In this document: piece by piece, positions 32,398 to 43,648 of the stretch
How the letters are laid out: each line of letters starts with the position of its first letter
Numbering within the stretch: the stretch's first letter is position 1
NCBI GenBank assembly: GCA_030848705.1
Contig: CM061243.1
Location: forward strand, 110,818,674 to 110,882,673
Direction: 5' to 3'
From: Heracleum sosnowskyi
Lineage: Eukaryota > Streptophyta > Magnoliopsida > Apiales > Apiaceae
DNA length: 64,000 bases
The notes under the pieces: generated by a model
Database searches by the model: none
What the model was told of the DNA's origin: nothing
What the model saw: only the letters and a program-made list of their open reading frames with translations
Program-made: the position numbers and the translations under genes

Positions 32398-34368
32398 TTT
32401 AAAAAATATGGTTTTAGAAACTTGCTTGATGCTCGAGAGGTGATAGGGCTCGTGACAATGTCGAACCATCTAGACAAAGTCAAACGAAAACACACGGTTA
32501 ATCCCCTCGATAAACCACTTATAACTCAATGCTTAAACACGTAAGCGAAACACAACCAAGGCATTACTTGCTCGCTCTAGCGTCACACTAAGTCCATGTT
32601 ATTCGTCAAATACTTATATCATAAGTTTGGTTCGAAATCCATCCTCAAATCCAAGTTATACTTAACCATTTGGAACCTTGGTTTCTAAGTCTCGTTTTCA
32701 GTGGTTTTCACTTGCGCGACCTCGGCTAAAACATTTTTATAAAATCGAAAAATAATCTTTTTAATCCGAAACCTTCGCACAAGGCTCTCTAACTGTCCTT
32801 AGCATTATATCACAAAGTTTCACATTTTAATTCGACTCTTAAAGGTCTTTGACGTAGCATCAAAGTGGTTACATTTCTGCGATGAAACCTCTCGAACCAC
32901 GATTACTAAAACTAGCATAACTCTTAAACCGTTCGGCCAAATTAGGCGAACCACATATCATTATGAAGCTTATAACATAAACTACACATTCATGGGCAGT
33001 AGGGCTCAAGGGTCGAGCTCTAACAGAGGAAAAACAGGGAACCAATCAGTAGGTAAAAATTTGGGCATTACGACGGCTATAATCGTAACGTTTCCCGGTT
33101 TTTGTTATGTCAAAACCTCTTAAAACCAATTGAATTCAACAACCCAACAACTTTTACAACATAACCAGTTCATATACTTCAAGAACACATCACCAACATC
33201 AACCAACAACAAGTATTCATCAAGAATTAACCATACATACTCCAAATTCCATAAACACGCTTATTCTTAAACATTACTAGAAACTTCACTTAAATCTCAA
33301 CATAAATCAATTGGGTGGTGAGTGGTATACCTTCCTTGAATCCTTAAACATACCACAAGATCTTTTAAGCCTTAAGAGAGTCTTTATCCATGGTTATCAT
33401 CCTTAAACTTGCAAAAGAAAATCAAGAACAAGTTATGAATTCTCGGAGTTACTATACACCGGTTTAAAGAACTGGAAACATGAAGGTCTTACCTTGCTCA
33501 AATGGAAGCAACTTGTGAAATAGGAAATGTAGGTTATCTCAAGACCTTTCCAACAAGCTATAGATCGCCATTTTCCACCGAGAAATGAAGGAGATATGGA
33601 GTTTACAATCCGGCAGTCTGTTTTTGGCCGAAATGAAGAAATGAAAATGTTTTTCTTTTTGTTTTGGCTTTTGACTTGATTAATAATGATAATGCTGATT
33701 TTTGTGTGAAGAGTGGTGAGTCATCACATTGTCCTTGTCATCAGGACACGTGTCAAGCCATGGAGTATCATGGTGGCAAAGCAGGGACACGTGTCGCGCA
33801 TGCATGTGTTTGGTTCGTTTCTTTTCACATGGATGATCCAAATGTTGCATCCCTCGAATTAATCTTGTTACATGTTATTTCCATGTCTATATTTAATCCT
33901 GTAAATGTCGCCTTGTTCCTCTTGAAACGATTCAAAATATTTTCCAAAGGGCGAATAAAACTCTCCGCGGTTTTCGCAGTGAATAGTAACTATTCACTAT
34001 TTATTCCAACAATCGAATCCTTAAATCGACTTTAATAAAATAATAAAATTCCAAAATATTAAATCCTCAAATCCTCAATTTTAATATCTCATTTCTTGAA
34101 TATAATAATATATAATTCACTGCCCGGTCAAATACTATCTAAAATAAAATTTGGAGTTTCTGAATTCCGATCGTCTTTGCATTCACTTATTTACTCCGTA
34201 GATCACTAATATGACTTCGGAATATCCACACTACGTCTCATACATAGGTGGCATGAAAAATTTTCTTAACCCTCAAGATCACTATTCATCCACCAAATCA
34301 CTATTCACTGATACACTTAATCATAATCAGAAAAGTTTTAAATTTTTCCAAAAATTCGGGTTATTACA
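32398..34368 (-). mobile_element. 5' LTR of Tekay-1, part 2 (U3 end)
   Basis: The segment continues the LTR after the Copia-1 insertion and is collinear with 11042-13014. It ends GGTTATTACA at 34368, followed by the duplication ATGTC. It contains the paired GGACACGTGTC / GGGACACGTGTC boxes (about 33746 and 33785) and the inverted repeat agtgaatagt-a-actattcact (about 33977-33997). Confidence 0.9.
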
Positions 34369-36856
34369 ATGTCCCCATCATCAAAATCTAGTTCAATCCA
34401 GTCCTCCGAGTCTCCTGTCGAAAATATAACTAATCCATCACCCGTTCCTACCCCTATGGACTATGACTCTGAGTTTGAAAATTGGGTTGAGCCACCTTCT
34501 ACCAATCCTCCCTTGGTGCGCCAAACCATTAATAAAAGAAAAAGAAAAACAATCGTCGCAGAAGAAAGTGACTACGAAGATGAGCTCCTAGAGGAAATCC
34601 AGGCCAACCCTTCCACGGCAAATGAACTGGAAGAAGATTATGAAAAAACAGAGAGTGTGAACATTGGCGCGCAACAACTGAAGATATTCCAGAAGAAGAC
34701 CAATTCTCTTCCCCGGAATCCTCTCCTGAAGAAACTCTTCCTTTTCCCTTAAAAGCTCATGATATAGATGTTGACTGGTCCCAACATGGGGTACTGTCGA
34801 AGAAAGAAATTGACCAAATCAGGAAGGATGCTGGAGTCTTTGCATGTGTTAACATGTCCTCTACTATTCATTTAAGGGATATCAAGAAGGTCATGAAGAT
34901 GTATGCTCAGGATGAAAAGTTTGCCAAGCCTCATGAAGACATGCGCCCTCACATGTTTGATATAGGTAACATTAGAGTTCCTAGGGCCATGTTCACAGAT
35001 AGACACATCCCTTTAGAAATTGGTGCGCCACTCCACCCTTGGCTATGCCAAGTTGTTGAATGGTATAATCTTGCACCCATTCAATTGTCACCAAATAGCT
35101 ACAGAATGATCATTGGACTCTATATGTTATACGCTGAACTTGAATATCCTGAGCCTACTATGCCAGAAATAAGTTGGTTTTTTAGCCTTCAATCCAATAT
35201 CCCTAGATACTACTTCCTGGTTTCTTGGAGGGACCACATGGGCAAAGGAATCAATGATGGAAAAATTAGTAACATCAAAGATTGGAAGGAGAGATTCTTC
35301 TATCTCTATGATACTGTTAGACAACCAATCGAATTCAAAGTTGGGGGTAATTATAATCTTCTTTCCGTTGGTGTGCCAAATAAATATTGACGCATCAACT
35401 TTTATTTTATCTTCTTTTTATCTACTTGTCATTTACTTCATTCATCTTTCAGTGAAACAACCAAAAACCTCTCTCCAATCTCCATTTTCCTCCCAATGCT
35501 CAACAGTCTTAGGATTGTTAGATTCGGGACGAAAACTCAACTCCTTGGTAACCCTTGATAATCTGAAAAAATATAAGTTCCTTCCTCCTTTGGCGGGTAT
35601 CTCAGAATCTTCCCCAAAGACGACAAAGAAAAACAAAGGCAAAAAGATAGTCATTAGTAGTGATGAAGAAGGTAAGAATCACCCCTTGGCGCACCAAGGC
35701 ATCTTTTATCCTTACTCCAATGTATTATTTATTCATGTTTTAACATGTTTACATGATCACTATTCCTTAATGTCTTAGGCACCCCTGTCTCGCCTTGTAT
35801 CTGTCATTACAGTTTGTTATTTTAACCCATATGCTTATAATCTTGTATTATGCAGACATGATAGGAGTTCCAAACTTGTTTGGCGCGCCAAGGAGCACCT
35901 CTTCTGTTTAACAGAAAACAACTACCACCACCATCCCCGTTTCCCACAAAAAACATGCTGCCAGGAAAACAAAAGCTCAGGATACTATCAAAGATCCTTT
36001 ACCTCCTCCCTCTAAGAGGCATAACACGGGGAAAAATGAGAGCAGTAACCAAGCTGAAGTTACAGCCACAGCTGGCGCGCCAAAAGCTAGATCCACCCGG
36101 GTTTTCGATGCTTTTGGGCACCTTGGTGATTCAAACATCAATGAGGCTGAATTCAAGAGGTGGGTGGCAAAGTCCGATGAGGATAAGCATAAGGCTGCAA
36201 TGCGAGCTTCCCTAGAACTCCTGATGTTCAATGCTGAATATGAAAGAGGCAAAGAGGAAAATTTGAAGCGCCTAAAGGACCTTGAAGCTGAAAATGGCAA
36301 ACTTAAGACAGAGGTGAAATCTCTCAACTCAAGGCTAGAATCTGAAAAGAAGATAGCCGCTTCTGAAATTTCTACACTGCAAACTGAGTTGGCGCGCCAA
36401 ATCAAGATTGTAAATGACAACGAGTCTTTTATAAAAACTCTTGAAGAGAAGAACACCAACCTTCAAATCGAGGTTGAAGAGCTGCTAGAAGAAAAATCTT
36501 CAGGATGGCAAGCTGAGAAAGATAAGTTAGCCAGAGAGTCCTTTGATGAGGGAATCAAGACCTATTGCATCACCTTCCTAGCTGGTGAACCTGACTATGA
36601 TTGGCGCCCCAAGTTTGGCGCGGGAATGGCCAACTTCATAACTGACCTCTCCCAGAAAGAAACCCAGGCAATTGCTGAAAAGAGGGTGGCACTTGAAGAA
36701 GTTGTGGCTGCTGAAATAGACAACCTGGCGCGCCAAGATATTGAAGATACCAACCCTGAAAAAGATGATTCTCAAGATGATGTGGAAAACGCCACCACGG
36801 ATGCAGGCGCGTCAACTGCTGCCAACCCAGAGAATGCTGGAAATACTGCAACTTGA
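34369..36856 (+). pseudogene. Antisense gene of the Tat element (putative gypsy-type transposase domain), spliced, lightly broken
   Basis: The first codons (ATGTC...) are the right-hand target duplication of Tekay-1, so that insertion cut the gene exactly at its start from its promoter at 7806-8611. Exon 1 is predicted at 34369-35370, intron 1 at 35371-35452 (GTGTGC...TTTCAG), exon 2 to 35671, intron 2 at 35672-35855 (GTAAGA...ATGCAG), and exon 3 to the TGA at 36856. Exon 1 carries a region like Pfam Transposase_28 ('putative gypsy type transposon': LHPWLCQVVEWYNLAPIQLS, PNSYRMIIGLYML, WKERFFYLYD). Exon 3 encodes a long coiled coil (about 36200-36560). There are two lesions: a 1-bp loss near 34667 inside a TTGGCGCGCCAA word, and an in-frame TAA at 35909. 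Tat-lineage elements are known to carry antisense extra ORFs downstream of integrase. The role is unknown. Confidence 0.7.
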
Positions 36857-37463
36857 TTTTAGTTTTATCCTAACATTCTAAACTTTTGATCTGCAAGTCA
36901 TATGACTTTGCAAAGTTGTAATTCTAACTTCCTTTTGATATTGAACTTATTTCTACAGCCTTGGTGGGTAACATTATTTTCCTTATCTAACTTTCTTCAT
37001 ACATTTGTCATATGCACCCTAGCAAAGGTAGAGATACTGGCGCACCAATTAGCAGGGCGCGGCAACCCTTCCTAGCAAAGGGTTAAGGACTGACGCGCCA
37101 AATAACAAGGCGCGGCAACCCTTCCTTATACTAACTTTCTGCACAATCTTATTTGTTGTTCACATCATTCAAATATAGCATAACAATTATCAAATAGTAA
37201 AGACAATGAACGGAAAAATGTCTGAAATTCCACAACTTAAACAAACATAAAAATAACGCCCTCACGACTTATAGCACGATGAGTACTGGAAATAAATTGT
37301 CCCCGGCGTTGCCGGTATCAAGGCTTATAGCCAAAAAATAAACTTAAAAATAACGCGATCACTAGCTCAGGGAAGCATATAACTACTACCCCCCAAGACT
37401 AGGAGCAAATTTATTTGTTGCTAGTTTCAAGAACTACAAAAGGCTCAAAAAGCTCTCTTATTG
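36857..37463. other. Tat spacer between the antisense gene end and the pol end
   Basis: This is non-coding sequence between two convergent genes. The element's word appears as ggcgcaccaa and agggcgcggcaaccc (about 37040-37070) and again as gacgcgccaaat and aggcgcggcaaccc (about 37091-37122), in what looks like a local duplication. It must contain the 3' ends of both transcripts. No clear terminator was seen. Confidence 0.6.
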
Positions 37464-38433
37464 GTAATACTTCTTCAAGTGAATGACATTCCAAGCCTTT
37501 GGAATTGGTTTGTCATCCAAGTCTGAAAGGTAATATGCTCATCCCCACAGAACAACTCTGACCTTGTAGGGGCCTTCCCAATTCGCTCCAAACACCCCAT
37601 GAGCTGCGACCTTGGTGTTTGGCATTACTTTTCTGAGAACCAAATCACCAACTTTAAAAGAACGGGCCTTCACCTTGCCGTTGTAGAACCTTGCTACCCT
37701 CTGCTGGTAAGCTGCAAGCTTGACCTGAGAATTTTCTCTTTCCTCTTCCAGCAAGTCAAGATAAAGCCTTTGATTGACCTGATTTGCTTCTTCATCAAAA
37801 TTATCCCTTCTGAACGATCCTGCACCTATTTCCACCGGAACCATAGCCTCTGAACCATAAGCGAGCATGAAGGGAGATTCCCCCGTCGTGGTTCTTGGAG
37901 TTGTATTGTAAGACCAAAATACCATGGGTAACTCCTCTGGCCAGCTTCCCTTTCTATTCTCTAGCTTTGTCTTCAAAGTATGCTTTATAATTTTGTTCAC
38001 TGCCTCTGTCTGCCCATTGCTCTATGGATTATATACAGCTGCAAAATCCTTCTTAATGTGTAACTCCTCACAAAGACTCTTCAATTCCTTGCTATCAAAT
38101 TGTTTCCCATTATCGGAGATCAACTTGTAAGGAACTCCAAACCCGTACACAATAGAATTAAAAACAAAATCCCTTAGTTTCTTTGTCGTTATAGTAGCCA
38201 GCGGGGCAGCTTCCGCCCACTTGGTGAATAATCCACGGCCACCACTGCATATTTTACCCCTCCCTTAGTTGTTGGAAGTTCTCCAATCAAATCAATTCCC
38301 CACATAGCAAATGGCCATGGACTCGTTAAAGATGTCAGGGAAGCGGCAGGACTATGAGTGTAGTTTGCAAATTTTTGACACCTATCACATGTGAGAGAGA
38401 ATTTGTAAGCATCTTCCTTCATGGTAGGCCAAT
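37464..38433 (-). pseudogene. Tat-lineage Ty3/gypsy integrase end of pol, broken and truncated
   Basis: Reading minus from 38433: YYWPTMKEDA, then the zinc-finger end CDRCQKFAN, the catalytic start WGIDLIGELP and KYAVVAVDY. A 1-nt deletion follows near 38228. Later come the SNGQTEAVN region with a TAG stop at the preceding residue (about 38022), and then the C-terminal part (LAYGSEAMVPVEIG, NWEGPYKV). A further in-frame TGA at 37539 is followed by KPIPKAWNVIHLKKYYQ and the natural end near 37464. The sequence pattern is that of the Tat/Retand group. The gene is cut at 38434-38438 by the Copia-2 insertion. The upstream part of pol is not in the window. Confidence 0.88.
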
Positions 38434-38438
38434 AATAT

Positions 38439-39546
38439 TGTTAGGTCAAAAGTATCGTAGAAGGGGGGGTTGAATACGATACTCACAAATTCTTCGATTT
38501 CGTTCACGGATAATTCTTTGTGATATAGTTCAAAATCAAATACTCCAAATCAAAACACGAGTCGGGGAATATATCGTTTTATAAATATAAACCACGAAGG
38601 GTGCTACAAATTCTAATCCATAGGATTAGCTACAATGAGTTCAGGTTAAACACAATCACTACAATAACAGAATTCTGAGCTATTTTAAATTCTCTGTAAA
38701 TTTCTCTGTCAAGAACTCTCTCTTCATAAATGATCTTTCTGTGTTCTACCTTAACTGAAGAAGAACACTTCTTCAAACTCCATTTATAGTCTTGATTTGA
38801 AAAACCATCGAACCAAAAGAATTGGTTAATTCCCGTCCGTTGGATCTTCATCAACTGATCAACAAAACATTACTTTTCACCTGCTCCATTTGAGAAAACC
38901 ATCGAATGAATAAAATCAATTTACCATTCGATAGTTTTTAATTAAAAACTATCGAATGTCAAATTGATTATAAATGGTTTTCTGAGAATCACTTTTTATA
39001 TCATTCGATAGTTTTCTAAATTGAAAAACTATCGAATCATTTCCTTGTCTTTTATCATTTAATAAATCTCTTGAGCTCCAGGGTGTTTCAGTTTTAGACT
39101 GTATCAATTTCTTCTGAGACGATAAAACAACTTGATCTTTTTAAGTGCTGTCACCTAGTGCAACTGGTCTGGTTCACAGATGAATAACTCTTGATCAATT
39201 CTTCTTTTATGTCTTCAATTCAGTGCTGCTGATAAGTCCTTTGTTGATCTGGTTGCTTCAATTAAATCACTGGAATCCCGTGGTACTAACCCTAAATCAT
39301 TCACATACTTCTGTCGTCTTGAAAGTCTTGTTTCTTTTGCTGTCACTGAGGCTTGAACATTTTCATGAACTTCTTTCCGTGACCTGTTTACGGATTTCAA
39401 GAATACATAACGTATTTTGATTTTTTGAGTTTACCTTATCTTCTTTGATTCTGGATTCCTGTGCTTCTGTTAATATTATCGTCTGTCTTGTCCTTTGTTG
39501 AGTTGTAGTTATCTCTGTTTCATCTTATGTTACATTATGCTTTACA
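38439..39546 (-). mobile_element. 3' LTR of Copia-2 (1108 bp)
   Basis: The plus strand starts TGTTAGGTCA and ends GCTTTACA. It contains a perfect 34-bp palindrome at 38925-38958, and a second, imperfect inverted pair at 39002-39037. Both are built from TTCGATAGTTTT and its complement. Single words occur near 38806 and 38897. Confidence 0.85.
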
Positions 39547-39560
39547 ATCTCCCCCTATTT
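39547..39560 (-). other. Polypurine tract of Copia-2
   Basis: On the minus strand the sequence is aaatagggggagat, directly before the LTR start TGTAAAGC. Confidence 0.88.
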
Positions 39561-39783
39561 GATTGGATAGAGTTCGACAAGCAAATACCTCGAGGATAAC
39601 TCAACTAACTAAGGAAACATTAAACTAATTAAAGTAAGACAACTTGAATAATATTAAATGCATTCTGGATCAGATATATATACATTTCCAGATTTCATAA
39701 ATCAAAAAACAATAAAACTTTATACAATGAAGTTGCTCCTCTAGTCTGAGCTGATAGTTCTTTTTGTCTTTTGCTTCTTGTCT

Positions 39784-42700
39784 TCAGTCCATTTCGATCT
39801 CACCTTCTTCAATCATTGGATTGGAGTTAGCAGCTTGATAATCAATCACAGAAGGATAGTGCAGTGGTTCTACAGGTTTAAGGATTGCTCCTTGGATGTG
39901 TCTTCCAATGTACTCTACCTCTTGTCCCACTCCAGCCCACAACCATGCAATGTTAACATCTTTCTTGTTTAGCTTTGGCATGTTTGGTAGTCTGGTACGC
40001 ACTTCCAATCCTTTTTCCACTCTCTTCCTATAGTAAGGAACATTCTCCATTAGAAATCTTCGTAGAGTGTCGGCTGCTTTGTCCTTCTCCGTTGATGAGA
40101 ATCCAGTGGATCTAAGATACTTCTCAACTGATATCAGATAATTACTTGGATAATCTCTCAGTTTGTCCTCAGCCAAATAGCAGATTCTGAACAAGTCATT
40201 CGTCATGAATCTAACCATTGGAGGATCTTCAGTAATCTCTGGACCGACTTTCATCAAGATCTCTTTAACATGCTCACGAAGCAGTTCATTTAGCCTTGTA
40301 GTCCTTTGTATCTTGATGAGCATAACCTGCAGATCTGTGTATGTTCTCTGTTCAAAAAACTTAGTGGAAATCACAAAGGTACCTTTCTCAAGAAAGTTGA
40401 TCAATATGTTCCAGGCACCGTTTGCTTTAACCCCAGCTTTTAGAAAGATCACAGTATTTCTCAGTGCTGTGAAGTAAGAATGATCATCAGGATTTGCACT
40501 TCTGATGTCCTGAATGATAACTTCCACCTTCGCATTGTCGTTGACTTCTAATCCGTCTTCAACTCCACAAAAGGTTTTATAAGCCATCTCCCAGTCAATC
40601 CCTTGCTTCTTTGCCAAATCCATCGTCTTTTTCTTCCTTACTTCAGCATACACCTTGAATCTTTTCAGCTTCTCACTCCTCAGAACTGCTTGTTGTCTTT
40701 CTCTCTCAGCTTGCCTGGCATCTATTGCAGCTCTTTGAGCTTTTACCATCTCCAAGGCAGCTTGTTCTTCTAGTGACAGAGAATTTGCTTCTTCTTCCAT
40801 ATCATCATCCAAGATAGGATGTTCTATTGGCTCTGGATAATATGGCTCATGCTCCTCCTGTAGTGGTTTCTCTTGCATGATCTCAAATTCCTCATCACTC
40901 TCTTCTTCTTGCACAATTTCTTCAATCCAGTACTGTCTAAGTGGAATAGCTTCATTGGTCTCCCAAACTCCCCATCCAGTTGTATTGTGGAATAGCTTCA
41001 TTGGTCTCCCAAACTCCCCATCCAGTTGTATTCCATCCTTCACTTGTCTGCTCTTCTCCATCTTTTGTTTCCCCTTCTCCAACTTTCTCCCCCTTAGTTG
41101 AGGAATCCTCGATAAAGTTATCCTCAACATAAAAGGTAGTAGAAGGATCAGGTTGTTGATGTGAAGGTCCGGGTTGTTGGTTCCTCAACATATTCCAAAT
41201 AGAATGTACTCCGTCGCCTTGATTCTCCATGAAGTCCATCAACTCCTTATTCATCTCATGTATAGAAGCTAGCTTCAGGTCAATGTCATCCAATCTGGAG
41301 TTGGTAGTCTTCTCAATATGATCCAATCTCTTGTTTATTTTAGACTCCACTCAAGAAAGGGTGTTCATTGCATCTTTTACCCTAGCTTGACCATCCCGGA
41401 TAACCAGAACGTCTTCTCTTAAAGCTTCTTGACTTTGTTGTAGAGCATTCACTTCATTCATGAAACCATCTTTCAGCTCTTTGACGTCAGTCTTCAGTTC
41501 GACCAGTTCTTCCATAGCTTCCTTCTTCAAGGAGTCCACTGCCTGTTTAGTACCTGTTATAGTGCCAGATGCACTGCCTAATACCCGATAAGTTCTTCTG
41601 GAATCAGCTGCAGCCAAGTCAACCTTCTCTTGAATAGTCTTTAAAGAAGCATCGGCTTGACCAGAGGAGATCCCTTGGTCAAAGGAAGGTCTCAATGGAA
41701 CCTTGAATAGTGGATTTCCTTGTTTGTCGTGAACTGTCATCTCCTTGAGAGTGGATTGAACATGTCTTTCTCTTTCTGTAGGCAGTAGCAGATCATCAAT
41801 GTTTGGTAGGGTTAGGGTGTCACTCCTCACATTTGTCTCTGGGTGTACACTCAACGTTTCTGTCGGTGTTTGACTCATTTTTCCTTTCCCACTCAGGCCA
41901 GGTGTAAGTGTTTTTGTTTCACTCAATCCCTCTTTGCTCGTTGTACCTGCAGAAGAAAACACCGTAGCCGTCCTTAAGGAGGTCATCGGTGGTGCAATGG
42001 GGCTTCGCAAGTCCCCATCCTTGGTTAGACCAAGTTGTTGATCATCCGTAGATGATGTATCCTTTGTAGGATCTAGAGATTGAATCTCTAGGAGGTTAGA
42101 ATCAGGCTCTATTAACAGCAGAGATCCTGAAGCTTCCTCAATAGTCTGTGAAGACTTTACCTCAGTTAACTCCTCAATAGTAATTGATTCATTGTTACCG
42201 AGTTGCCGATCTGCACCTACGTCAGACCCTTTACCCGCAGGATCCAGATATGTTCCATCTGGGGAGGTAGACAATGACCCTTTAGATTGTGCATTTAGGT
42301 CAAAGCCTTCTCTCGACGTCTGTGAAGACCCTTGGTTCTTAGAACCTTCAACCAGTGAACCTGACCGTAATATGGTCGGAACACCAGTTGCTTCCGTCAA
42401 TTCTTCCTTACTTGATTGAGCTAAGGGTTCAGATATAGCTTTCGTTAGCATTGCCCAATCAAAATCAGAAAAATCTGTGAAGGGTTCTTTGGATGAAAGA
42501 AATGAATTATCAACAGTTGCCTCGGTTTCTGTTCTTCTCCTTTTAGATGTAGGCAGAGCTGCTGTTGAAGGGCGTGTCTCCTTATGTGGTGCTGCTTTGG
42601 CACTATCTCCCTCTACACTCATGGATGTTTGTATACTGGGTATAGGAGGGGAAGGAGGTTCGTTTATGTTTTCATTTGGCTCGTCCAAAGGCTCTTCGAC

Positions 42701-43648
42701 CGTGGTTAGAGGTTGTGGGTTTGCAACCTCCTGGTCAGGAATGGCCACTGAGGGCTCTGGATCAACATCCATTGGTTCAGGTGCCATTTCAGGTTGAGGT
42801 GGAGGTATATTACCTTCAATTACCTGTTCCCCTGGGGGTAGAAGTGGTAGGGGCACCGTTCTTAGATATTCTGTGAGAACAGTGGGTACCCCTGGAAGAT
42901 AGTTGTTCTTCCTTATAAGAGCGGTTAATGCATTGCTCTTCATTCTCATGCACTCCTGTGTGTCTTCACCTTCAAATGTGTCCCGATCATCGTCTGTTAA
43001 CACATCATTGAGAATTAGTTGTAGGAACCTAGGATAGAAACAAAGCACATCGTCCATGCCTGTTCTGTCATCCAGTGGTCCCATGCACAGAATCACTTGA
43101 TCAATCACTAACTTTCCTATGTTTATATGCCTATTGTTAGCAATGGCAAACCCTATTTTCTGAAGAAATAAAGGAATACCATGCAGATTTGTAAGCTTAG
43201 CAGTAAAAACATGGATAAGTGTATGAAAGAAGAAATTACATGGCTTAGTCAAATAATGCTTCAGAAACTCTCCCACCAAGAAGTTAGGTTGTTGACTTCT
43301 AATGAGAGTGAAGAAGGCATGTATTTCTTCAGTTGTGGGATCAGGAACAAGGTTTTCTGTTGGAAATTGTAAAACCCTATTAAAATCATGTTCTGTCACC
43401 CTTATTGTTCTGCCGCCAGGCACAATAAAACTGAATGCACTAATACCATTCGCAGATGTGTCAGTGGCTGTAGTGTACAATGCAGTCAATTGATCAATAC
43501 AAAGAACTATAGCAGTACTCAAGGAATATGCCACCAACGATCGTGTGTTCAGAAATTCTGCCCATGCACGAAATTGTAAATTCGTAATGGCTTGCAGATT
43601 CTGAAACGAGACATGATTAGTTTTGGTAATAATAAATTCTCCAGCCAT
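39784..43648 (-). pseudogene. ORF3 of Copia-2, broken by one stop and one duplication frameshift
   Basis: This is the same kind of protein as ORF3 of Copia-1 and Copia-3. From ATG 43648, the N-terminal region (FSFIVPGGRTIRVTEHDFNR, VLQFPTENLVPDPTTEEI, KLTNLHGIPLFLQKIGFAI) is followed by a proline/serine/acidic middle and a helical segment (about 41640-41360). A TGA at 41351-41353 is followed in the same frame by a coiled-coil-like stretch (IEKTTNSRLDDIDLKLASI). A 46-bp tandem duplication (40942-40987 and 40988-41033) then shifts the frame. The rest, a glutamate-rich helix and a C-terminal folded region (ending near MIEEGEIEMD at 39787), is open. The frames add up to about 1290 codons. No membrane segment or signal peptide is visible. 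The function is unknown. Confidence 0.8.

Larger units (their letters stand above)
8617..34368 (-). mobile_element. Tekay-1: Tekay-type chromovirus (Ty3/gypsy) with 4.4-kb LTRs, carrying a nested Copia element
   Basis: The element is bounded by TGTAACAG...GGTTATTACA and flanked by ATGTC duplications. In transcriptional order on the minus strand it has the 5' LTR (34368 to 17689, interrupted by Copia-1 at 20176-32392), an iMet primer-binding site (17673-17684), a degraded gag-pol, a polypurine tract (13015-13031) and the 3' LTR (13014 to 8617). The chromodomain remnant at the pol end and the iMet primer fit the Tekay lineage. Without the nested element it is about 13.5 kb. The two LTRs differ at roughly 1% of positions by eye, plus one 65-bp indel, whereas the interior is full of stops. 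That pattern suggests a non-autonomous element moved by a relative. Confidence 0.9.
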
